A stretch of DNA of 6,252 nt from an uncultured Lachnospiraceae bacterium (GTDB lineage: Bacteria > Bacillota_A > Clostridia > Lachnospirales > Lachnospiraceae). The notes under the pieces were generated by a model. It had not been told where the DNA came from. It saw nothing but the letters and a program-made list of their open reading frames with translations, and did no database searches. The DNA lies in NCBI GenBank assembly GCA_910585355.1, contig CAJUDN010000097.1, positions 1 through 6,252 of the forward strand. Direction: 5' to 3'. How positions within the stretch are numbered: the stretch's first letter is position 1; the number at the start of each line of letters is the position of its first letter. Positions 1 through 4,470 of the stretch are shown piece after piece. The position numbers and the translations under genes were made by a program.

Positions 1-49
1 TTTGGGGCAAAACATATGTTTTGTGCATTTTTTAATTTTCAGACACACT
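1..49. repeat. Partial left-edge repeat ending in a solo terminal repeat
   Basis: Bases 34-53 carry the same terminal sequence as the 165-bp element that starts at 50, but in the opposite orientation, so 34-69 is a perfect 36-bp palindrome centred on CTAG (50-53). Left of base 34 the sequence departs at once from the 165-bp element. That stretch instead contains a 16-bp perfect palindrome, CAAAACATATGTTTTG, at 8-23. It is probably the end of another repeat, related only through its terminal repeat and cut by the window edge. A solo terminal repeat left by a deletion is equally possible. No gene is visible here. Confidence 0.5.
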
Positions 50-214
50 CTAGAGTGTGTCTGAAAATTCATTCCCATCATCTACACACCCCACTTTGCG
101 GTATATTTGCCCTAAATTCACTTAACATAGCCCGCTACGCCGCATTCATTTGGACCAAATCTCCCACGAAGTGGAACGCACAGCCATTAAAAAGCAATTT
201 TCAAAACACTCTAG
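50..214 (-). mobile_element. 165-bp hairpin MITE-like element, copy 1
   Basis: The ends are CTAGAGTGTGTCTGAAAATT at 50-69 and its near-complement at 196-214, giving terminal inverted repeats of about 19-20 bp. It matches the element at 2201-2366 in reverse orientation with 14 substitutions and one single-base deletion (about 91% identity). The whole element folds back on itself. Read on the minus strand, terminal arms, a 6-bp helix, a 15-bp helix with G-U pairs, an ATTTGG...CCAAAT helix and a CGTAG...CTATG apical stem pair in nested order. It encodes no transposase, so it would be a non-autonomous element. Both forward frames through it happen to be open and give false proteins. It lies beyond the 3' end of the gene at 431-931 and has its pairing strand in the same direction as that gene. 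CTAG at both ends resembles the preferred target of IS630-type elements (TA duplicated within CTAG). That assignment is inference. Confidence 0.8.
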
Positions 215-430
215 CGCCCTTACAAGCCCCATCTCCTTTCCTGCCCTCCCCTCCCCCACTCTCTCCTGCCCCCTTCCATGTCCCCCACAGTATTCCAGGC
301 AATTTTCAATCTGTCATCAGAATATCCTTGCACCATTAATACCTTTTGTCCGCTATCTTTGTCATATAAACATTCAGATATTTCACCCAAATGCTCTCCG
401 GACGGTCACCCAATCGCATTTTTGACGCCT
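215..430. other. Gene-free stretch with C-rich (minus-strand G-rich) tract
   Basis: I see no supported gene between copy 1 of the hairpin element and the stop of the 166-residue gene. Bases 215-290 are strongly pyrimidine-rich on the plus strand, with C runs at 244-246, 248-251, 253-257, 269-273 and 282-286. The minus strand could therefore form a G-quadruplex, the first three runs being separated by single bases. Bases 290-400 on the minus strand have short open frames, including one of 27 codons beginning MRLGDRPESIW. I cannot support any of them as genes. No clear terminator for the 431-931 gene was found. Confidence 0.5.
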
Positions 431-931
431 CTACGCTTCCCCCCTTTTCTTTGTCCATCTTTCATACTCCATCTCCAACATTTTTATCAGCTGCCTGTCC
501 TTCCCATCAAAATCTTCTCTATCCAGATCCACCATCCCCCTGTCTTCTATGACGCTCCTCTTCTTCGTCTTCCACAAATTCATCTGCCGCATCAGCTCCA
601 TCACTTCCTCCTCCGACCGTTTTTCGACAATCCATGCACATTTCTCAGCCCGCTCTTCATCCAGCAGGCGCGGTCCCGGATAATGGCAGACTTCAATGGC
701 CTGATCGAAATATTCCCATTCCATCGTATAATCCGCCCATACTGTATCAAATACAATCCCCTGCTTATCCCCTTTCATATGCGAAAAATCTGCAAGCTCC
801 CCGTCCATCTCCGAGAATAGCTCATAAAAAAATATAAACCCCTGAATCTTTGCGTGGGACTTATACTCCTCTGCGTGTTTCTCCTTCAGCCATCCGCTTA
901 ATTTCATCTTTCTTCTGTTTGCCTTTAACAT
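431..931 (-). CDS. Hypothetical protein, 166 aa, possibly Panacea (DUF4065)-like
   Basis: This is a soluble, charged 166-residue protein with no signal peptide or membrane segment. The ATG at 931 has an AGGGAGG site at 938-944, six bases upstream, which supports this start. The pattern around residues 24-68 (KSHAKIQGFIFFYELF, then an acidic linker, then FSHMKGDKQGIVFDTVWADY) resembles the layout of the Panacea/DUF4065 (SocA/GepA-like) domain: a KxQ-x-FYxxxF helix, then a small Gly-containing turn and a GxVFxxVW strand/helix. That resemblance comes from memory of the family pattern and is tentative. The C-terminal half (residues 92-166) is helical and rich in Lys and Glu, and ends KKRGEA. Panacea domains often act as antitoxins or in phage-linked systems, but no toxin partner is visible next to it. 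It is separated from hddA by a strong terminator and a 189-base gap, so it is probably a separate transcript and not part of the glycan pathway. Certainty is high that it is a gene and low for function. Confidence 0.7.
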   Translation of the reverse strand: MLKANRRKMKLSGWLKEKHAEEYKSHAKIQGFIFFYELFSEMDGELADFSHMKGDKQGIVFDTVWADYTMEWEYFDQAIEVCHYPGPRLLDEERAEKCAWIVEKRSEEEVMELMRQMNLWKTKKRSVIEDRGMVDLDREDFDGKDRQLIKMLEMEYERWTKKRGEA

Positions 932-1120
932 TGGATTCCTCCCTAAAATTATTTATTTTCTAAAACTGCTTATGGCAGTATCAGAATCACATATCCGTTT
1001 GGTTCCGCAAAGCGGCCATTCTAAAACGCATCCACGGACACCAAGCCACGCAGAATCCCCTCTCTGTTTCTCACTCCTCCGTAAGAATTACTCATAAGAC
1101 ATAAATATACGTTATGCGAC
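932..1120. other. Intergenic leader of the 166-aa gene
   Basis: The gap between the hddA terminator and the 166-aa gene has two small hairpins: ACTGC/GCAGT at 965-979 (5-base loop) and CCGC/GCGG at 1005-1015 (3-base loop). A possible minus-strand promoter (TTGGTG, then TAGAAT 15 bases on, around 1019-1046) is weak in both sequence and spacing. A 24-codon minus-strand frame at 1021-1095 has no ribosome binding site and is not called. Confidence 0.35.
938..944 (-). promoter_or_regulatory. Ribosome binding site of the 166-aa gene
   Basis: The minus strand reads AGGGAGG, then six bases, then the ATG at 931. This is a near-consensus Shine-Dalgarno sequence and favours this start over the internal Met at residue 9. 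Confidence 0.75.
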
Positions 1121-1172
1121 AAAAACGGCCTGGACTTCCAGGATTTTACTCCCTTCGGTCCAGGCCGTTTTT
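1121..1172 (-). terminator. Rho-independent terminator downstream of hddA
   Basis: Perfect 15-base arms, AAAAACGGCCTGGAC at 1121-1135 and its exact complement at 1158-1172, enclose a 22-base loop. On the minus strand the GC-rich stem runs into TTTTTG, and the hairpin begins 10 bases after the hddA stop. Because the arms are flanked by A5 and T5, it could also stop transcription from the other direction, but no plus-strand gene runs into it. Confidence 0.92.
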
Positions 1173-1182
1173 CAATTCTTTT

Positions 1183-2178
1183 CTATTTTTTCTCGAACAT
1201 TTCCGGTGTATAATGGATAACCCGTGTTCCGCTGTTCTCAAACTTAAATGGGACATACAAAAGCTCTTCCATCGCCTTATGCACGGCGCCCTGTTTATCT
1301 TCTTCCACATAAAACAACAAGAAGCCGCCTCCCCCGGCGCCCAACAGCTTTCCTCCCAATGCACCGGCCTTCATGCCCTTCGCATACAGACCGTCGATGG
1401 AATCTGTGGAAATGCCTCCGGAGATGCCTCTCTTTAACCTCCACGTATAGTCCAAAAGCCGTCCAAATTCATTTAAATCGCCTCCGGAAGTCAGTACCTT
1501 CTCAGCCTCATCCACCAGCGAAAGCATCTCCAGAAGCTGCTTTTTCTTATCCACAAGCGCTTTCTGAGTCGTCTGTTGAATATCGGATGAAAAGCGGGAA
1601 AATCCGGTAAAAAACAACATCAGGTTTTTATTGAGCTGCTGCTTTCTATCCGGAGAGATAATTATGGGATTCACCTCATATCCCTCCGCGCTAAAACAAA
1701 TTCTGTTCAATCCCCCAAATGATGCCGCAATCTGATCCTGAACACCACCGCTTTCATTGCAGAGGATCCGCTCCAAATAAATAGCATCATCCGCCAGCCT
1801 CCCTTTATCCGCATATTTTCCCTTCAGCGAATAGAACGCATTCAGCATTCCCACTGCAAAAGAACTGCTGGTTCCTAACCCGGATCTGGCCGGAAGATCC
1901 GCCTCATAAGTCAGGCGAATTTCATGCATATCCAGAAACTTCATGGCTTCCCGAATAGCCGGATGCTTGATTTCCTCCACATCCGTCACTCGCTCTATCC
2001 TGGAATATGACAGTTCCGTAGAATAATCAAAAAATCTGGGCAGATGCCGGACATTCACATAACAATATTTGTCAAATGTTGTAGAAATCACCGCTCCTCC
2101 GTGTTCCTTATAAAAATCCGGGAAATCTGTACCGCCCCCGAAAAACGACATACGAAAAGGCGTTTGTGTAATAATCAT
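1183..2178 (-). CDS. hddA: D-glycero-alpha-D-manno-heptose 7-phosphate kinase (HddA), GHMP family
   Basis: This 331-residue cytoplasmic GHMP kinase is predicted to phosphorylate C1 of D-glycero-D-manno-heptose 7-phosphate with ATP (EC 2.7.1.168), the second step of GDP-heptose synthesis. Visible motifs are the N-terminal TPFRMSFFGGGTDFPDF (residues 6-22) typical of the sugar-kinase branch, the ATP-binding loop PARSGLGTSSSF (96-107), GGVQDQIAASFGG (144-156) with the likely catalytic Asp148, and the C-terminal glycine motif GKLLGAGGGGFL (277-288). The length fits the family. The start is the ATG at 2178, preceded by GGGAGGAGG. The frame is open further upstream to a GTG at 2457, but that 93-residue extension is a translation of mobile repeats (2201-2492), has no ribosome binding site, and lies ahead of the normal GHMP N-terminus. 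The gene lies downstream of hddC-gmhB across a 594-base repeat-filled gap, and its own promoter is not clear. Other sugar-1-kinases of this branch are the main alternative; the neighbouring HddC-GmhB fusion argues for heptose. Confidence 0.9.
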   Translation of the reverse strand: MIITQTPFRMSFFGGGTDFPDFYKEHGGAVISTTFDKYCYVNVRHLPRFFDYSTELSYSRIERVTDVEEIKHPAIREAMKFLDMHEIRLTYEADLPARSGLGTSSSFAVGMLNAFYSLKGKYADKGRLADDAIYLERILCNESGGVQDQIAASFGGLNRICFSAEGYEVNPIIISPDRKQQLNKNLMLFFTGFSRFSSDIQQTTQKALVDKKKQLLEMLSLVDEAEKVLTSGGDLNEFGRLLDYTWRLKRGISGGISTDSIDGLYAKGMKAGALGGKLLGAGGGGFLLFYVEEDKQGAVHKAMEELLYVPFKFENSGTRVIHYTPEMFEKK

Positions 2179-2184
2179 ATATGG

Positions 2185-2193
2185 CCTCCTCCC
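2185..2193 (-). promoter_or_regulatory. Ribosome binding site fixing the hddA start
   Basis: The minus strand reads GGGAGGAGG six bases ahead of the ATG at 2178. This is close to the ideal anti-16S complement and decides the start. The hairpin element ends at 2201, only 7 bases upstream of this site, so its insertion just spared the translation signal while replacing or displacing whatever promoter or leader lay upstream. Confidence 0.9.
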
Positions 2194-2200
2194 TGCATTC

Positions 2201-2366
2201 CTAGAGTGTGTTTGAAAATTGCTTTCTGGTAGCTGTGCGTTCCACTTCGTGGGAGATTTGGCCCAAATGAACGCGGCGTAGTGGGCTACGTTAAGTGAAT
2301 TTGGGTCAAATATACCGCAAAGTGGGGCGTGCAGATGACGGGAATGAATTTTCAGACACGCTCTAG
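2201..2366 (+). mobile_element. 166-bp hairpin MITE-like element, copy 2
   Basis: This is the same element as 50-214, inverted. On the plus strand it folds along nearly its whole length. The 20-base ends pair with two G-T wobbles; then TTTCTG (2223-2228) pairs with CGGGAA (2339-2344); then CTGTGCGTTCCACTT (2233-2247) pairs with AAGTGGGGCGTGCAG (2320-2334) using four wobbles; then ATTTGGCCCAAAT pairs with ATTTGGGTCAAAT; and CGTAG-TGGG-CTACG sits near the top. There is no coding capacity beyond accidentally open frames. It sits in the hddA leader, with the pairing strand antisense to hddA. Its right CTAG (2363-2366) is shared with the next element. I infer a non-autonomous transposon-derived repeat, possibly IS630-related because of CTAG. 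Confidence 0.82.
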
Positions 2367-2492
2367 TACTACAGCGTACATTTAATATCATACTCACTTT
2401 TTGCAAAGGAATTTGCGTATAATTAGTAGTAATTACAACCGAATACCGCAGTTTCACACAAGCTGATTTCGAAATGTACGCTGTAGTACTAG
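2363..2492. mobile_element. 130-bp element with perfect 21-bp terminal inverted repeats
   Basis: The left end at 2363-2383 begins CTAGTACTACAGCGTACATT and is matched exactly, in reverse complement, at 2472-2492. The interior is AT-rich and holds two hairpins: GCAAA-GGAA-TTTGC (2403-2416) and TAATTA-GTAG-TAATTA (2420-2435). It is unrelated in sequence to the 166-bp element except for CTAG at both ends, and it shares one CTAG with that element. With no coding content it looks like a second family of non-autonomous element using the same target. A frame open through it toward hddA (GTG at 2457) is accidental. Confidence 0.75.
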
Positions 2493-2493
2493 C

Positions 2494-2562
2494 GTACTGT
2501 CTACATTATATCTGGCTAATCTCAGCAGGACAACGTGCCCCGCTTCATCGGGTATAGTCGTT
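2494..2562 (+). repeat. ~70-bp repeat, copy A (right-pointing)
   Basis: This aligns to the minus strand of 4453-4383 with about 58 matches out of 68 aligned bases (about 85%) and four gap bases. Shared blocks include ATATCTGGC, GCAGGACA and ATCGGGTATA. A small hairpin, CCCG-CTTCAT-CGGG (2539-2552), is kept in the other copy as CCG-CTTTAT-CGG. It begins directly after the terminal repeat of the 130-bp element. Similarity to the other copy stops near 2562. Function is unknown; it could be another dispersed intergenic repeat or the remnant of a longer structured RNA. Confidence 0.7.
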
Positions 2563-2571
2563 CATCTGCTG

Positions 2572-2693
2572 CGTTGGTCTACGCTCCGCTTCGGTCCGTG
2601 CTAAACGTGTGCCACCGGCACACAGCACCGTCAGTCAACGATGCCACCGCATCGCCTCCTTCCTCCGCCTTGCAGACTGAAAATTCATTCTGC
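2572..2693. other. Hairpin-rich GC-richer segment, possible structured RNA or REP-like repeat
   Basis: Several nested or adjacent stems can be drawn. CGTTG...CAACG closes 2572-2640 (with a mismatched, wobble-containing middle). Inside it is GTGCT (2598-2602) with AGCAC (2624-2628), directly stacked, apart from an AAAC bulge, on GTGTGCC-ACC-GGCACAC (2607-2623). Next come CGATGC-CACC-GCATCG (2639-2654) and an imperfect GCAGA...TCTGC hairpin (2672-2693). The word TGCCACCG recurs at the tops of the two strongest stems. The segment is visibly more GC-rich than the 130-bp element beside it. A 64-codon plus-strand frame through it (from 2535) has no ribosome binding site and is not called. Confidence 0.4.
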
Positions 2694-2772
2694 GTCATTT
2701 GGCTGAAAGTAATCGAGCCAGTACATTAGTTTCGCAGACGTGCAGATAACACAGGTAACGGGTGATACCTAC

Positions 2773-4089
2773 TCATGAATTCGTACAAGGGTGTACTAAT
2801 ATCTTTTCCACAGCCTCCAGAAGGTCGCAGCAGACCAAATCCGGCTGTACATCATATTTCATGTCTCTTCCGGCCTCTCCCGTCAGCACCAGTGCCGTGT
2901 GCATCCCCGCGTTCTTACCGGTCTGAATATCCATAGTGGTGTCCCCCACTATCCACGACTCCTTGAGATCAATATTGTACCTCTCCGCCGCCTTTTCAAT
3001 CATCCCTGTTTTGGGCTTTCTGCATCCGCACGGTATCTTATAGAGCGGATTCTCCTCCGGATATCCTTTATCCGGGTGATGCGGGCAAAATAAAATATCA
3101 TCCAGGAACACGCCCCCGCGCCCTAACAGCGTTGCCATCTTCCTGTGGATGTTCTCCACATCCTCAATTTCACAGAGCCCTCTGGCCACCACCGGCTGAT
3201 TGGTCACAACAATCCCCAGTCTTCCGGACAAATTAATCTTTCTTATGGCCTCCATGGCGCATGACTCCAGTTCAAAATCCTCTTCCTTATAAACCAGTCC
3301 CCGATATTGGTTAACGGTTCCATCCCTGTCCAGAAAAATACATTTTTGCTTCTGTCTCAGACATTTACCCGAAATAAATCCCCGCTCAATATCCGCAAGC
3401 GCCTGTCCCACCCGCTCCACCGTACCGACGTCCTTCACATACTCCGGCGAACGGTATCCGTAAACAGGCTCCCCATCGTCAATCATACCCTTAATAATAT
3501 CATTCTCCAGATTCCTCTTAACGGGCTCCTGCACTCTGTCGCAGATTTTCCTGTTGAATACAAAAATCCCGGCATTGACACAATTATCATACCAGTAATC
3601 ACGGGTATTATGCTTCGAATCGAACTTCACAGCCCTCCCGTCCTCAGAAAGCACCAGAAGGTCTGAATCAAAGGGATGTCCGTTTGGATGTACGAACAGC
3701 GTTGCTACTGCCTTTTTTTCCCTGTGAAACTCAATCATCCGCTTAAAATCAATGTCAAAAAACAAATCTCCCGACATCATGACAAAGGTATCATCACGCA
3801 AAATATCTTTCAGATAATAAAACGAACCGGCTGTTCCTAACGGCGTCTTCTCCTCAAAATACTGAATCCGCACGCCAAATCTTAGGCCGTCCCCGAAAAA
3901 ATCCTTGATTTTATCCCCCAGATGGCCAACGACCATAATAATATCTGTAATTCCATTCTCCTTAAGCTTCTCAACCTGCCACAAGAGCAGAGGCTTTCCC
4001 GCCACCAAAACCATGGGCTTTGGTATTTCATCTCTCGTAAGGGCCGCCAGCCGCGTTCCCTTTCCTCCAGCCATAATCACTGCCTGCAT
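2773..4089 (-). CDS. hddC: Bifunctional heptose 1-phosphate guanylyltransferase / heptose 1,7-bisphosphate 7-phosphatase (HddC-GmhB fusion)
   Basis: This is a 438-residue cytoplasmic fusion of two sugar-nucleotide enzymes. Residues 1 to about 235 are a nucleotidyltransferase: MAGGKGTRL (6-14) and PKPM (23-26) form the NTP-binding signature, SGD at 106-108 the metal/sugar site. They are predicted to join heptose 1-phosphate to GMP from GTP (EC 2.7.7.71). Residues about 248-432 are a GmhB-type HAD phosphatase (EC 3.1.3.83). Motif I is LDRDGT with Asp254 and Asp256; motif II is VVTNQP (294-299). The zinc loop has Cys335, His337, Cys354 and Cys356; Lys358/Lys360 follow it, and VGDTTMD has Asp383 and Asp387. 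All key residues are present, so both halves look active. Together they perform the two steps after HddA. The ATG at 4089 has GAGGAG at 4099-4104, nine bases upstream. HddC and GmhB are often separate proteins. Guanylyl rather than other nucleotidyl specificity is inferred from the hddA neighbour. Confidence 0.88.
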   Translation of the reverse strand: MQAVIMAGGKGTRLAALTRDEIPKPMVLVAGKPLLLWQVEKLKENGITDIIMVVGHLGDKIKDFFGDGLRFGVRIQYFEEKTPLGTAGSFYYLKDILRDDTFVMMSGDLFFDIDFKRMIEFHREKKAVATLFVHPNGHPFDSDLLVLSEDGRAVKFDSKHNTRDYWYDNCVNAGIFVFNRKICDRVQEPVKRNLENDIIKGMIDDGEPVYGYRSPEYVKDVGTVERVGQALADIERGFISGKCLRQKQKCIFLDRDGTVNQYRGLVYKEEDFELESCAMEAIRKINLSGRLGIVVTNQPVVARGLCEIEDVENIHRKMATLLGRGGVFLDDILFCPHHPDKGYPEENPLYKIPCGCRKPKTGMIEKAAERYNIDLKESWIVGDTTMDIQTGKNAGMHTALVLTGEAGRDMKYDVQPDLVCCDLLEAVEKILVHPCTNS

Positions 4090-4098
4090 GTCAATAAA

Positions 4099-4104
4099 CT
4101 CCTC
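4099..4104 (-). promoter_or_regulatory. Ribosome binding site of hddC-gmhB
   Basis: The minus strand reads GAGGAG, nine bases ahead of the ATG at 4089. It is slightly long-spaced but acceptable, and it supports the start immediately before the MQAVIMAGGKGTRL signature. Confidence 0.65.
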
Positions 4105-4115
4105 ACAAGCCCCTT

Positions 4116-4323
4116 CCAGGGCCCTATTTTACTACCCCAAATGTGTTTTACTTCCCAACCACTTTTTATAATTCCAGTCGCTTTTTACTATCCCGGCCAT
4201 TTTTATAATTTCGTCCGCTTCCTGCCATCCCAGCCACGTTTTGCTATCCCGGCCGTATTTTCACCATTCCAATTACTTATTACCTCTACGGCCGTATTTC
4301 CCCATCCATATCATATTCATCTT
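4116..4323 (-). repeat. Degenerate tandem array, about 11 units of ~19 bp
   Basis: On the minus strand the units run roughly ATAGTAAAAAYGGCYGGG: a purine/T-rich half, an A-run, then a GGC(C/T)GGG half. Unit boundaries on the plus strand are about 4116, 4135, 4154, 4174, 4192, 4211, 4229, 4248, 4269, 4288 and 4306, giving unit lengths of 18-21 (mean about 19). The best-preserved units are 4174-4191, 4192-4210, 4229-4247 and 4248-4268. Unit length is not a multiple of three and varies, so it is not a protein repeat. It ends 12 bases before the hddC-gmhB ribosome binding site, placing it in the 5' leader of that gene. Confidence 0.7.
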
Positions 4324-4352
4324 CTATGTTGGATTTTCCAGCTGCACCCCCC

Positions 4353-4376
4353 TTATCTCATCGAAAATCCTCCTTT
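4353..4376 (-). promoter_or_regulatory. Strong RBS with two-codon frame (ATG AGA TAA)
   Basis: The minus strand reads AAAGGAGGA at 4376-4368, then six bases, then ATG at 4361, AGA and the stop TAA (4355-4353). The ribosome binding site is the best in the leader, with ideal spacing, yet the frame has only Met-Arg. It could be a true minigene acting on ribosomes or transcript stability, a ribosome-protected leader, or the decayed start of a lost gene. It lies 7 bases downstream of the roughly 70-bp repeat. Confidence 0.4.
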
Positions 4377-4382
4377 CCTGAA

Positions 4383-4453
4383 AACGAATATACCCGATAA
4401 AGCGGAGTACGCTGTCCTGCGGTATTACGCCAGATATCATGCAGACAAAATAC
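4383..4453 (-). repeat. ~70-bp repeat, copy B (left-pointing)
   Basis: This is the inverted partner of 2494-2562 (about 85% identical over 68 aligned bases). The two copies point toward each other and enclose the whole hddC-gmhB gene, 1,960 bases from outer edge to outer edge. The small CCG/CGG hairpin is retained. It lies just after the ligase stop and may form part of the hddC-gmhB leader. Confidence 0.7.
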
Positions 4454-4460
4454 TGGTCAA
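4431..4460 (-). promoter_or_regulatory. Weak candidate promoter for hddC-gmhB
   Basis: The minus strand has TTGACC (4460-4455) as a possible -35 (five of six to TTGACA) and TATCTG (4436-4431), 18 bases on, as a poor -10. It is the only -35-like hexamer this good in the gap, but the -10 is weak and it overlaps the roughly 70-bp repeat. Confidence 0.25.
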
Positions 4461-4470
4461 CACTGCTCCC

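Larger units (their letters stand above)
2179..2772. other. 594-base gene-free gap made of stacked repeats
   Basis: From hddA upward, this gap holds the hddA ribosome binding site, copy 2 of the hairpin element (2201-2366), a second element with 21-bp terminal repeats (2363-2492), a copy of a roughly 70-bp repeat (2494-2562), a hairpin-rich segment (about 2572-2693) and about 80 bases before the hddC-gmhB stop. There is a small AGGTA/TACCT hairpin at 2753-2770 but no convincing terminator, so read-through from hddC-gmhB into hddA is possible. I find no convincing minus-strand promoter for hddA. A plus-strand TATAAT at 2418-2423 lacks a good -35 partner. Confidence 0.6.
4090..4470. other. 381-base leader of hddC-gmhB, non-coding and repeat-filled
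   Basis: From the ligase stop toward hddC-gmhB (minus strand), the gap holds a weak candidate promoter, a copy of the roughly 70-bp repeat (4453-4383), a strong ribosome binding site serving only a two-codon frame (4376-4353), and a degenerate tandem array of about 19 bases (4323-4116), followed by the hddC-gmhB ribosome binding site (4104-4099). A perfect AGGGCCCT palindrome is at 4119-4126. I see no terminator after the ligase, so read-through into hddC-gmhB is possible. A long plus-strand frame across this gap is a shadow with no start signal. Confidence 0.6.

Noticed and set aside
290..430. Short minus-strand frames as a decayed gene downstream of the 166-aa gene
   Set aside because: Some peptide stretches look plausible, but there is no start signal or recognisable family to support a pseudogene.
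278..820. 180-codon plus-strand frame opposite the 166-aa gene
   Set aside because: It is antisense to a gene with a clear ribosome binding site; its Pro/His/Phe-rich composition is typical of a shadow frame.
1021..1095. 24-codon minus-strand frame beginning MSNSYGGVRN
   Set aside because: There is no ribosome binding site ahead of the ATG, no family resemblance, and it lies within a likely leader.
2418..2423. TATAAT as a plus-strand promoter inside the 130-bp element
   Set aside because: No reasonable -35 at 16-18 bases and no plus-strand gene downstream.
2535..2729. 64-codon plus-strand frame through the hairpin-rich segment
   Set aside because: It lacks a ribosome binding site, runs through stacked stems and a repeat, and is opposite to all real genes.
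2753..2770. Terminator for hddC-gmhB
   Set aside because: The AGGTA/TACCT stem is only five pairs with an eight-base loop and no T-run follows.
4116..4323. CRISPR array
   Set aside because: Units of about 19 bases follow each other without unique spacers and are too degenerate; it is a simple tandem array.
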